From Xenophilus sp003671765 (GTDB lineage: Bacteria; Pseudomonadota; Gammaproteobacteria; Burkholderiales; Burkholderiaceae_C): 64,000 nucleotides of DNA. This document shows positions 50,619 through 58,530 of the stretch, piece after piece. The stretch lies in NCBI GenBank assembly GCA_051414805.1, contig CP166702.1, positions 620,001 through 684,000 on the forward strand. Reading direction: 5' to 3'. The notes under the pieces were generated by a model. The model had not been told where the DNA came from and did no database searches. It saw only the letters and a list, made by a program, of their open reading frames with translations. Position numbers and translations under genes: made by a program. The first letter of the stretch is position 1; each line of letters opens with the position of its first letter.

Positions 50619-51287
50619 ATGCCAGGTCGACCTTCCCGTTCCACTGACCGCCTGACCCGGGACAAGATCATGGGCTCCGCACTGACGCTGTATGCCGAGA
50701 GAGGCATCGACGGCGTTCCCGTGCGCACCCTGACCGGGCACGCCGGCGTCAACGTCGCGGCGATCCACTATCACTTCGGCGGCGTCGATGCCCTGGCCGA
50801 GGCGGTCTTCGACGAACTTTCGGCGCGCGTCAACAAGCGCCGCACGCTCGCCCTCAAAGAGATCACTTCGGCCGCCCTTGCCGCGGGCACGCCGCCCGAG
50901 GTCGTGGACGTCGTCGAAGCCTTCGTCGCGCCATACGTGGGCGACGGTGCCGAAACCGAAGGGCAACTGCTAGCCCAGTTGATCCTGAAGCATCGCCTGT
51001 CCCCGTCGCCGATGACGGAGCGGGTGATCAAGAAGCACTTCGACCCCATGGCGAAGCAGTTCGTCGCGGCGCTGCACGATGCGGTGCCGGAGGTCCCGCT
51101 GAACCTCATGTACCTGCGCTACATGCTGATGGTGAGCACCGTGGTGCTTTTCCTGACCGACAGAGGGCGGCCGAATCGTCTGCAGCGGCTGTCGGGCTCC
51201 AAGGCCGGAAGCTCGGACAGGCAGGCCATGGCGCGTGCACTGGTGGACTTCGTCGTGGGCGGAATCCGTTCACCGGTTTCCGCATAG
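50619..51287 (+). CDS. TetR/AcrR family regulator
   Basis: 222 residues. The helix-turn-helix domain occupies residues 12-58 (RDKIMGSALTLYAERGIDGVPVRTLTGHAGVNVAAIHYHFGGVDALAEAVF), then a helical ligand domain. It is divergent from the Bug/cyclase/CocE/fumarylacetoacetase operon and shares its promoter region, so it is the likely regulator. ATG at 50619 is the start nearest the conserved domain; in-frame ATGs at 50556 and 50490 would add sequence from the operator region. Confidence 0.9.
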   Translation: MPGRPSRSTDRLTRDKIMGSALTLYAERGIDGVPVRTLTGHAGVNVAAIHYHFGGVDALAEAVFDELSARVNKRRTLALKEITSAALAAGTPPEVVDVVEAFVAPYVGDGAETEGQLLAQLILKHRLSPSPMTERVIKKHFDPMAKQFVAALHDAVPEVPLNLMYLRYMLMVSTVVLFLTDRGRPNRLQRLSGSKAGSSDRQAMARALVDFVVGGIRSPVSA

Positions 51288-51344
51288 GGGATGCTCGTGC
51301 GGCAGCCGGCCCCATCCACGCGTTCTCGAGACAAACCGAGTTCC

Positions 51345-51773
51345 ATGCCTCCACGCCTCGTCATCGACACCAACATCGTCCTCGACCTCTTCGTCTTCGA
51401 CGACGCCGCCGCCAAGCCTCTGCGTGCCGCGCTGGAGGCGGGCGAGGCGGAGTGGCTCGCCACCGCCGCCATGCGCATCGAGCTGGCACGCGTGCTGGGC
51501 TATCCGCAGATCGCGCCGCGCCTGGCCTTCTACGGCCTCGCGGACGCCGACGTGCTGGCGCAGTTCGACCGCCATGCCCGACTCGTCGAGGCCGCGCCCA
51601 AGGCGCCTGTGACCTGCACCGACCCCGACGACCAGGGCTTCATCGACCTGGCGGTGGCACACCGCGTGCCGTTGCTGAGCAAGGACCGGGCGGTGCTCAC
51701 CATGAAGCGGCGGCTGGAGCGCCTCGGTGTCGTGGCCGCCTCCTGCTACGCGCCCGCGGCACAGCCCGCTTGA
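51345..51773 (+). CDS. PIN domain protein (COG1569-type putative toxin)
   Basis: 142 residues. The PIN nuclease acidic residues are visible: Asp8 (LVIDTNIVLDLF), Glu near 46 (MRIELARVLG), Asp near 95-102 (TCTDPDDQGFIDLAVAH), and SKDRAVL. Such domains are RNases, often toxins. No antitoxin gene precedes it; the upstream gene is TetR and the downstream one an overlapping acetyltransferase. It may therefore be an orphan or serve RNA processing. Confidence 0.88.
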   Translation: MPPRLVIDTNIVLDLFVFDDAAAKPLRAALEAGEAEWLATAAMRIELARVLGYPQIAPRLAFYGLADADVLAQFDRHARLVEAAPKAPVTCTDPDDQGFIDLAVAHRVPLLSKDRAVLTMKRRLERLGVVAASCYAPAAQPA

Positions 51774-52296
51774 AGGAGACCGCCCTGCGACGCCTGGCCA
51801 CTCCGCCGACCGCGATGCCGTCTTCGCGATCTACAGCCATCCCGAGGTCACGCCCTACCTCACCTACGAGCCGATGCCGCCCGAGGCCTTCGTCCCGGTG
51901 TACGACGAGCTGCTCGCGAGCCGCAGCTTCCATGTGTGGACGTTGGATGGCGGCGAGGTCGCGGGCTTCTACCGCACCACGCGCTACCCCGGCCGCGTGA
52001 GCCACGTCGTGCTGCTCGGCACGCTGGCCGTCGATCCGCGCCGCCACGGCCAGGGCATCGCCGGCGCCATGCTGGCCGATGCCATCGCCCGCCTGCGCGC
52101 CGAGGGCGTGCGCCGTGTCGAGCTGTATGCCGAGGCCGACAACCCGCGTGCCCTGCGCTTCTACGCCAAGCTGGGCTTCGTGCACGAGGGCACCCTGCGG
52201 CAGTTCTACAAGCGCGCCGATCAGGCGCACTACGTGGACGAGTGGGTGATGGGCCTGCTGCTGACCGACGACACCCCCGGCGCTCAGCGCCCGTAG
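51727..52296 (+). CDS. GNAT family N-acetyltransferase
   Basis: 189 residues as drawn. From DRDAVFAIYSHPEVTPYLTYEPMPPEAF onward it is a normal GNAT domain, with LAVDPRRHGQGIAGAMLADAIARL as the acetyl-CoA binding loop and LYAEADNPRALRFYAKLGFVHEGTLRQFYKR near the end. The only initiator in frame is a GTG at 51727 inside the PIN gene; the first 20 residues do not look like the family. A start problem or a small frameshift near 51775 is possible. Its 3' end overlaps the convergent aminotransferase gene by 13 bp. Confidence 0.82.
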   Translation: MSWPPPATRPRHSPLEGDRPATPGHSADRDAVFAIYSHPEVTPYLTYEPMPPEAFVPVYDELLASRSFHVWTLDGGEVAGFYRTTRYPGRVSHVVLLGTLAVDPRRHGQGIAGAMLADAIARLRAEGVRRVELYAEADNPRALRFYAKLGFVHEGTLRQFYKRADQAHYVDEWVMGLLLTDDTPGAQRP

Positions 52297-53204
52297 TCCA
52301 CCACGTCGCGGTACGCCGCTTCGTCGCGCATCGCCCAGTAGGCGGCATGCAGCCGCTCGCTGACCGGCCCCGGGAACTGCGGCAGCGGCACGCCGTCCAG
52401 CTTGGCGATCGGCAGGATGCCGCCGCCGGTGGAGGTGAGAAAAACCTCGTCGGCCGCGCGCACGTCCGCCACGGGCAGCGGCGCGACGCGCACCGGGATG
52501 CCCAGGCGCTTGCACAGCTCGAGTGCGGTGCGTCGCGACACACCCTCGAGCACGCCGCGGTCCGCGGTGCGCACCTCGCCGTTCTTGACGATGAAGACAT
52601 TGAAGCCCGGTCCCTCGGCCAGGTTGCCTTGTGCATCGACCACGCAGCTGGTGTCGCGGCCGCGGTCGTAGGCGTCGAAGAGGGACTGCACCAGGTCCAT
52701 CCAGTGGTAGTTCTTGACCGTCGGGTCGACCGACTCGGGCGCAATGCGCACGCGTTCGCTGATGTGCAGGTCGATGCCCTCGCGCTGCTTCTCGGGCGGT
52801 GCGATCCACACGTAGGGCAGGGCGTAGGCGTAGAAGCGGTTGCTCGCCAGGCGCGGGTCGCGGGCGCCCTTGGGCGGCACGCCGCGCGTGCACACCATCG
52901 CCACGTAGGCGTCCTGCAGGCCCGCGCCGCGTACGCAGCCGTGCAGGATGGCACGCAGCTCCTCGCGGCTGTAGGGGATCGACATGCGCATCTTCTCCAG
53001 GCTGGAGAAGAAGCGGTCCATGTGGGTGTCGAGCCGGAAGAACGCGCCTTGCCAAGTGCTGGCCACGTCGTAGGTGGCATCGGAGCGCGTGAAGCCCCAG
53101 TCGAAGAGCGAGATCTTCGCTTCGGACAGGGGCACGAAGGCGCCTTCGGCGAAGGCGCAGCCGCCTTCGAACTGGCCGGCGGTGGGAAGGGGAGGCAGGG
53201 CCAT
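52284..53204 (-). CDS. Class IV (fold-type IV) PLP aminotransferase
   Basis: 306 residues. Catalytic Lys164 lies in DPTVKNYHWMDLVQSLFDAYDRGRDTSCVVDAQGNLAEGPGFNVF, which also holds the E...N.F motif of branched-chain, D-amino acid and (R)-selective transaminases. LSEAKISLFDWGFTRSDATYDV is the typical N-terminal segment. The ATG at 53204 is preferred over 53213 because TGGAG is nine bases upstream. Divergent from a TetR gene with a strong palindrome between them. Substrate preference cannot be assigned. Confidence 0.92.
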   Translation of the reverse strand: MALPPLPTAGQFEGGCAFAEGAFVPLSEAKISLFDWGFTRSDATYDVASTWQGAFFRLDTHMDRFFSSLEKMRMSIPYSREELRAILHGCVRGAGLQDAYVAMVCTRGVPPKGARDPRLASNRFYAYALPYVWIAPPEKQREGIDLHISERVRIAPESVDPTVKNYHWMDLVQSLFDAYDRGRDTSCVVDAQGNLAEGPGFNVFIVKNGEVRTADRGVLEGVSRRTALELCKRLGIPVRVAPLPVADVRAADEVFLTSTGGGILPIAKLDGVPLPQFPGPVSERLHAAYWAMRDEAAYRDVVDYGR

Positions 53205-53251
53205 GGCGATCATCTCCAGACAGAACGATGGGCCCGATCATGCCTTTTAAT

Positions 53252-53285
53252 TGATCGTTGTTCAATAAATATTGAACGTTGATCA
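53252..53285. promoter_or_regulatory. TetR operator candidate
   Basis: TGATCGTTGTTCAAT (53252-53266) and ATTGAACGTTGATCA (53271-53285) are inverted 15-bp arms matching at 12 positions, spacer AAAT. The core TTCAATAAATATTGAA is perfectly symmetric. It sits between the aminotransferase and TetR starts. Confidence 0.75.
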
Positions 53286-53304
53286 GGCGTGCCTAGAATC
53301 GCGC

Positions 53305-54090
53305 ATGGCCTCCTCGCGTCCTGCTGCCCGCCGTTTCGTCCCCGTCCGACCCGGCCCGGGGCGCCCGCGCAAGGGCGAGGCGCGCGCGGCGGCCGACACC
53401 GCGCTGGGCCGTGACCGCATCCTGCAGGCGGCGCTGGCCCTCATCGACGACCAGGGCCTGGCGGCCTTCAACATCCGCGCGCTGGCCGCCACGCTGAAGG
53501 TGGCGCCGGCCGCGTTGTACTGGCACGTGCCCAACCGCGACGCGTTGGTGTCGGGCGTCATCGCGCTGGCGCTGGAGGGCGTCGCCGCCGCGGTGCCTTC
53601 GCAGGAGCCGTTGACCTGGCAGGCACGCCTGCGCGCGCTGCTGGTGGCCTTTCGGGCTGCGCTGCGCGCCCATCCGCACCTGGCGCCGGTGGTGGCGAGC
53701 GAACTGGCCTACAACGCGGCCTTCGACGCACCGCTGCTCGAGCACATCGTCGTCGCGCTCGAGCAGGCGCGCTTCGAGGGCGAGGCGCTGGTCGATGCCT
53801 TCAACGTCGTGGTGGCCGCGCTGTGCGGCTTCGCGACGCTGGAGCTGTCGACCGCGCCCGCCGGGGCGGGCGAGGCCTGGGCCGAGGCCTGCCGTGCGCA
53901 GATCGATGCGGTGGACGCAGGGCGGCACCCGCACCTGGCCGGCCGGCTCGACGCGCTGCGCAACCGGGCCTTCCTGCTGCGCTGGACCGACGGGCGGACG
54001 CAGCCGCTCGACGGCGGCTTCGAGGCCTGGATCGACGTGCTGCTGCGCGGGCTGGAGGCGCGCAGCCGCGCCCTGCGACGCGCGGCCTAG
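53305..54090 (+). CDS. TetR family regulator
   Basis: 261 residues. After a basic N-terminus (RPGPGRPRKGEARA) comes the helix-turn-helix (RILQAALALIDDQGLAAFNIRALAATLKVAPAALYWHVPNRDALVSGVI, about residues 40-88) and a long C-terminal ligand domain of the classic TetR_C type. It is divergent from the class IV aminotransferase gene and probably controls it. Start ATG 53305 is 20 bp past the palindrome. Confidence 0.9.
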   Translation: MASSRPAARRFVPVRPGPGRPRKGEARAAADTALGRDRILQAALALIDDQGLAAFNIRALAATLKVAPAALYWHVPNRDALVSGVIALALEGVAAAVPSQEPLTWQARLRALLVAFRAALRAHPHLAPVVASELAYNAAFDAPLLEHIVVALEQARFEGEALVDAFNVVVAALCGFATLELSTAPAGAGEAWAEACRAQIDAVDAGRHPHLAGRLDALRNRAFLLRWTDGRTQPLDGGFEAWIDVLLRGLEARSRALRRAA

Positions 54091-54151
54091 AGCTTCCGGC
54101 CACTTCGCCCGGCCCAAGGCGGTGGCTAGGATGCGCCGCGGAGGTTATCGC

Positions 54152-54514
54152 ATGCCCGCACGCTGTCTTCGTGGATTCGCCGTCCTGGCCCTGGCCGCCG
54201 CGCTCGCCGCCTGCGGCAAGCCGGTGCCGCCCGACAAGGTCGCCTACGTCGGCGAGTGGACGCAACCGGCGATGTACCTGCTCATCACGCAGGACGGCTC
54301 GGTGCGCTACGAGCGGATCAAGGGCGGGGTGACGACCTCGGTCAACGGCCCGCTGCAAGGCTTTGCCGGCGACAACTTCGACGTCGGCCTCGGGCCCATG
54401 AAGAGCACCTTCGTCGTCACGCGTCCGCCCCGCGAGGCGAACGGGCGCTGGACCATGGTGGTCGACGGCGTGGAGCTGACGCGCAGTTCCGACCTGCAGC
54501 CCACGGCGCGCTGA
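54152..54514 (+). CDS. Small lipoprotein of unknown function
   Basis: 120 residues. A lipoprotein signal ending LAAALAACGKP puts the lipidated Cys near residue 26. The mature part is a small beta-rich domain (YVGEWTQPAMYLLITQDGSVRYERIKGG, then TFVVTRPPREANGRWTMVVDGVELTR). I do not recognise the family. GGAGG lies seven bases before the ATG at 54152, which decides this start over an in-frame ATG at 54131. Confidence 0.82.
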   Translation: MPARCLRGFAVLALAAALAACGKPVPPDKVAYVGEWTQPAMYLLITQDGSVRYERIKGGVTTSVNGPLQGFAGDNFDVGLGPMKSTFVVTRPPREANGRWTMVVDGVELTRSSDLQPTAR

Positions 54515-54527
54515 GCCGCCCTGGCGT

Positions 54528-55433
54528 TCAGTTTGCCAGGTGCCACTGGGCCAGCAGCCGCGCCACGGCGCGCACGCGCTGCGTGTCGCGCCCCCAGCGG
54601 CGGCCCTTGGGCAGGTGGCGCAGCCAGCGCATGCGCTGGGCCGCATGGGCGATGCGCTCGCGCACCGACGCGTCGGCGCCCGCCAGTGCCGCATGCCAGT
54701 GCTCGGCGCCGGCGCGCGGTGCAGAGGCATGCACCAGCAGCGCCGTCGAATGCAGGTAGCTCAGCCAGTCGCGCGTCTGGCATTCGGCCAGCGTCAGGGT
54801 GGCGCCCGGGTCGTCCTCGAAATCGATGAAGCCGATCCCGCCGTCGGGGCAGTGCATCAGGTTGCGCGAGAAGGCCTGGCTCAGGTAGGCATCGCGCGCA
54901 TGCACGGCGGCGATGGCGTCCAGCCCCTCGCGCCAGACGGCCAGCAGCGCGGCCGGGCCGCTCGCCGCGGCGTGATCGAGCCGCTCGTTGAGCACCACCG
55001 CGGCGCGCCCGCCCTGGCCCATGTCGGAGATCAGGAGGCCGTCGGCCTGCTGCGCCAGCACCCGCGGCACGCGCACGCCCGCCTCGGCCAGCGAGCGCAG
55101 GCGCTGCGCCTCGGTGGCGATGGCCGCCTCGCCGCCCAGGTTGGGCACGGGCGTCAGCACGTCGAGCCGGAACGCGCGCGAGAGCAAGGCCAGCAGCCGG
55201 TAGCGAAACAGGCTGTGCCGCGGGCCGGCGCGCTTGAGCCACACCCGCTCGCCGCCCAGCCGGTGGCTGGCCACGCCGCGCGTCTGCTGCGGCAGCGCGC
55301 TGCGCAGGAAGGCCGCGTAGTCGCCCGGCGCAGGCGCGGCAGGAATGTCGCCGGCCGCCGTGAGCGGGCTGGGCGCGGAGGCGGCGCTGCGGCGGGCCTG
55401 CATGCGCGACGACCGGTTCTTCAGCGGATTCAT
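54528..55433 (-). CDS. Protein-kinase-fold phosphotransferase (LPS kinase/InaA-like)
   Basis: 301 residues. A Gly loop/Lys region (HRLGGERVWLKRAGPRHSLFRYRLLALLSRAF) is followed by AEAGVRVPRVLAQQADGLLISDMGQGG (hinge), AIAAVHARDAYLSQAFSRNLMHCPDGGIGFIDFEDDPG with the catalytic HARD-like and metal-binding FIDFED motifs. The kinase fold is clear; the substrate (a lipid A-core sugar or small molecule) is not. It is 58 bp downstream of the FMN protein gene and likely co-transcribed. ATG at 55433 lies just before its N-terminal basic tail. Confidence 0.82.
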   Translation of the reverse strand: MNPLKNRSSRMQARRSAASAPSPLTAAGDIPAAPAPGDYAAFLRSALPQQTRGVASHRLGGERVWLKRAGPRHSLFRYRLLALLSRAFRLDVLTPVPNLGGEAAIATEAQRLRSLAEAGVRVPRVLAQQADGLLISDMGQGGRAAVVLNERLDHAAASGPAALLAVWREGLDAIAAVHARDAYLSQAFSRNLMHCPDGGIGFIDFEDDPGATLTLAECQTRDWLSYLHSTALLVHASAPRAGAEHWHAALAGADASVRERIAHAAQRMRWLRHLPKGRRWGRDTQRVRAVARLLAQWHLAN

Positions 55434-55491
55434 GGTGCGCGTGCGATGCCTTCGAGCGGCTGGCGGGAAAGGGAAGAAGCGTCGGTCGGCG

Positions 55492-57114
55492 TCATGCCAC
55501 GGCGGTGGGCTGGAAACTGTCGGCGCTGGCGATCGGCCAGTACATGCGGAACACATTGTGCTGCGCGTCCAGCGGCCCCAGCAACGCACCGGGCTGCACC
55601 TGCATGATGAGGTTGGACAGCTGCCGCACCTCGGTGTCGGAGATGCGCCGCACGATGTGGTGGGCCGTGATCTGCTGCGGATGGTCCAGCCCGGCGGCCT
55701 GCACCAGCTCGGCCAGCGCGTGCAGCGTGCTGCGGTGCAGGTTGTGCACGCGGTCGGCCTTGTTGGGCACCACCAGCGCCTGCTGGCGCTTCGGGTCCTG
55801 CGTGGTCACGCCGGTGGGGCAGTGGCCGGTGTGGCAGGTCTGGGCCTGGATGCAGCCCAGCGCCATCATGAATCCGCGTGCCGCGTTGCACCAGTCGGCG
55901 CCCAGCGCCATCATGCGCGCGACGTCGAAGGCGGTGATCACCTTGCCGGCGCAGCCCAGCTTGATGCGCCCGCGCAGGCCGGTGCCGATCAGCGTGTTGT
56001 GCACCAGCAGCAAGCCGTCCTGCAGCGGCGCACCCACGTGGTCGGAGAACTCCACCGGAGCGGCCCCCGTGCCGCCCTCGGCGCCGTCGACGACGATGAA
56101 GTCCGGCGTGATGCCCGTTGCCAGCATCGCCTTGACGATGGCGAACCATTCCCACGGGTGGCCGATGCACAGCTTGAAGCCGGTGGGCTTGCCGCCCGAG
56201 AGCTCGCGCAGCCGGGCGACGAAGTGCATCATCTCGACGGGCGTGGAGAACGCGCTGTGCGACGAGGGCGAGATGCAGTCCACCCCCACCGGCACGCCGC
56301 GCGCGGCGGCGATCTCGGGCGTGACCTTCGGGCCCGGCAGCACGCCGCCGTGGCCCGGCTTGGCGCCCTGGCTGAGCTTGATCTCGACCATCTTCACCTG
56401 CGGGTCGCGCGCGTTCTCGATGAAGCGCTCCTCGCTGAAGCGGCCGCGCTCGTCGCGGCAGCCGAAGTAGCCCGAGCCGATCTCCCAGATCAGGTCGCCG
56501 CCGTGCACGCGGTGGTGGCGGCTGATCGAGCCCTCGCCCGTGTCGTGCGCGAAGTGGCCCAGCTTGGCGCCCAGGTTCAGCGCCATGATCGCGTTGGCCG
56601 AGAGCGAGCCGAAACTCATCGCCGAGATGTTGAACACGCTCGCGCTGTAGGGCTGCGCGCAGCCTTCGCCGATGGTGATGCGGAAGTCGTGGCTGCCGAT
56701 CTGCGTCGGCTGCATGGAGTGGTTGATCCACTCGTAGCCGGCCAGGCTCACGTTCAGCTGCGTGCCGAAGGGCCGGTTGTCGGGGTCGCCCTTGGCGCGC
56801 TGGTACACCAGCGAGCGCTGGGCGCGCGAGAAGGGCGAGGCCTCGGTGTCGCTCTCGATGAAGTACTGCCGCATCTCCGGGCGGATGTATTCGAGCAGGA
56901 AGCGCAGGTGGCCGATGACCGGGTAGTTGCGCAGGATGGCGTGGCGCTGCTGGCGCACGTCGTGCACGCCGGTGGCCGTGAGCACCGCGAACAGGCCGGT
57001 GGCGACCCAGGCCGCCCAGGCGTGCGGCATCAGCAGCGCGGCGGCCACGCTCGCCACCAGCCCGGCGACGCACAGGGCGAAGGCGGTGTAGCGTGCCGGA
57101 AAAAGCGTCGTCAT
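55492..57114 (-). CDS. Membrane-anchored FMN-binding glutamate synthase-like protein
   Basis: 540 residues. Two N-terminal transmembrane helices (FALCVAGLVASVAAALL, WVATGLFAVLTATGVHDV) are followed by the central/FMN domain of the glutamate synthase large subunit: FNISAMSFGSLSANAIMALNLGAKLG, DTGEGSISRHHRVHGGDLIWEIGSGYFGCRD, VDGAEGGTGAAP, GCIQAQTCHTGHCPTG (the Cys triplet for the 3Fe-4S cluster). There is no glutaminase domain, so it is not a complete GOGAT and its reaction is unknown. Probably in one unit with the kinase-fold gene. Confidence 0.92.
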   Translation of the reverse strand: MTTLFPARYTAFALCVAGLVASVAAALLMPHAWAAWVATGLFAVLTATGVHDVRQQRHAILRNYPVIGHLRFLLEYIRPEMRQYFIESDTEASPFSRAQRSLVYQRAKGDPDNRPFGTQLNVSLAGYEWINHSMQPTQIGSHDFRITIGEGCAQPYSASVFNISAMSFGSLSANAIMALNLGAKLGHFAHDTGEGSISRHHRVHGGDLIWEIGSGYFGCRDERGRFSEERFIENARDPQVKMVEIKLSQGAKPGHGGVLPGPKVTPEIAAARGVPVGVDCISPSSHSAFSTPVEMMHFVARLRELSGGKPTGFKLCIGHPWEWFAIVKAMLATGITPDFIVVDGAEGGTGAAPVEFSDHVGAPLQDGLLLVHNTLIGTGLRGRIKLGCAGKVITAFDVARMMALGADWCNAARGFMMALGCIQAQTCHTGHCPTGVTTQDPKRQQALVVPNKADRVHNLHRSTLHALAELVQAAGLDHPQQITAHHIVRRISDTEVRQLSNLIMQVQPGALLGPLDAQHNVFRMYWPIASADSFQPTAVA

Positions 57115-57178
57115 GGGCTCGTCCTCTCGTGTCTCTCCCGCGGGTGGGGCATCATAGGGTCGTCCACCCGCCCATCCC

Positions 57179-57967
57179 ATGACCGAATCCTCCGCCCCCC
57201 TTCCCACCGCCGCCGAGGCGGCCCTGCCACCGCTCAAGCCCGAGGATTTCGATGCCCTCGACGACGCCCTCGACGCCATGCGCGAGCACGACGAGGACGT
57301 GCCGCAGTGGGAGTTCTGCGACGGTTTCATGACGGCGCTGGTCTGCACCCGCCGCCCGATCGAGCCGACCGAGTACTGGCCGGCCCTCTTCGGCGCCGGC
57401 TTCTCCCCGGCGCAGCACATGGAATTCGTCTGGCGCTGGAAGCGGCGCTGGCACGAGATCCAGGCCGCCCTCGATGCGCCCAACATCGAGGCGCTGGACG
57501 ACGAGCGCGCCTTCCAGCCCGAATGCCTCGATTTGCGCGGCGCCATCGCCGCCCTGCCGCCCGAGGAGCGCGCCGAAGCGCCCGAAGCCGAGATCCCGTC
57601 CTTCGGGCAGGTCTGGGCGCTGGGCTTCCTCGCGGCCGTCGAGCAATGGTCCGACGACTGGGCGCCGCCGCGCGACAAGGACGTCGCCGCCATGCTGGCC
57701 GACGCCCTCGAGGCCATCGAGGTGCTGGCCAGCGACGACACCGCGCCGCCGGCGCTGTCGATGTACAGCGAGGACGGCCCGCCCACCGTCAGCCAGGAGC
57801 GCCTGGACGACTTCGGCGAGGCCATCTGGGCCGTGTACGACCTGCGCCAGCTGTGGCGCAGCCTGGGCCCGCGCGTGGAGGCCCTGCGCAAGGCCGACGA
57901 GCCGGGGCGTAACGACCCCTGCCCCTGCGGCAGCGGAAAGAAGTACAAGAAGTGCCACGGGGCCTGA
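57179..57967 (+). CDS. YecA/UPF0149 family protein with C-terminal SEC-C zinc motif
   Basis: 262 residues. A helical UPF0149 domain (residues 20-200; WEFCDGFMTALVCTRRPIEPTEYWPALFG and ALGFLAAVEQWSDDW) is followed by the SEC-C motif NDPCPCGSGKKYKKCHG at the extreme C-terminus, the zinc finger shared with SecA. E. coli YecA associates with ribosomes. The stop codon forms the first base of a palindromic element. Confidence 0.93.
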   Translation: MTESSAPLPTAAEAALPPLKPEDFDALDDALDAMREHDEDVPQWEFCDGFMTALVCTRRPIEPTEYWPALFGAGFSPAQHMEFVWRWKRRWHEIQAALDAPNIEALDDERAFQPECLDLRGAIAALPPEERAEAPEAEIPSFGQVWALGFLAAVEQWSDDWAPPRDKDVAAMLADALEAIEVLASDDTAPPALSMYSEDGPPTVSQERLDDFGEAIWAVYDLRQLWRSLGPRVEALRKADEPGRNDPCPCGSGKKYKKCHGA

Positions 57968-58127
57968 GAAGCTGTGAACGAATCAGCCATGCCCGCTCGA
58001 CCTGCCAAAACACGCCCACTCTGCGTTGCAAATGCTCGCCATAGCGCGAGCCATGGCTGCGCTTTGCGCCTTGATTGGACGCGTTTTCGCAGCCCGCTCG
58101 GCCACGTCGAATTCATTCCCAGCTTCT
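57967..58127. mobile_element. 161-bp MITE-like palindromic element
   Basis: Terminal inverted repeats AGAAGCTGTGAACGAATC (57967-57984) and GAATTCATTCCCAGCTTCT (58109-58127) bound an internally symmetric sequence (CCAAAACACGCCCA... pairing with ...TGGACGCGTTTTCGC). It has no coding capacity. I recall very similar elements with AAGCTGTGAA ends in many beta- and gammaproteobacteria. Possibly mobilised in trans. Confidence 0.75.
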
Positions 58128-58160
58128 GAGGCCCGCGTGCCACTGCAAATAGGAGCCGCA

Positions 58161-58448
58161 ATGAAGCACCTGCACCCCCTGCGCATGAAGCTCGCCGTGG
58201 CGACCGGTGCACGGGCCACCGGCGCGCAGGCCATCGGCGCCGTCGGCGTGGGCAGCGTCGCGGTGGGCGCGATCGCCCTCGGCGCATTGGCCATCGGCGC
58301 CCTGGCGATCGGCCGGCTGGCCGTCGGCCGCGCGCGCATCCGGCGGCTCGAGATCGACGAGCTGGTGGTGCACCGGCTGCGGGCGGTGGAGGAACTGCGC
58401 GGTCCCGAAGCCGAGCCCGATGCACCGGTGGACGACGCCCGGCAGTGA
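58161..58448 (+). CDS. Small Gly/Ala/Val repeat protein
   Basis: 95 residues. Residues 18-57 consist of repeated [AV][IV]G steps (AIGAVGVGSVAVGAIALGALAIGALAIGRLAVGRARI), either a glycine-zipper membrane hairpin or a short left-handed beta-helix. An acidic C-terminal tail follows (EELRGPEAEPDAPVDDARQ). AGGAG is five bases before the ATG at 58161. Function unknown; it stands alone after the MITE-like element. Confidence 0.7.
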   Translation: MKHLHPLRMKLAVATGARATGAQAIGAVGVGSVAVGAIALGALAIGALAIGRLAVGRARIRRLEIDELVVHRLRAVEELRGPEAEPDAPVDDARQ

Positions 58449-58530
58449 CCTTGCGCGCGCCCGTCTTGAACGCCCTGCGTCCGCCCCGCCCTGGCGGAGG
58501 CATTCGTGCCAGGGCCATTGGCCCCGCTGA

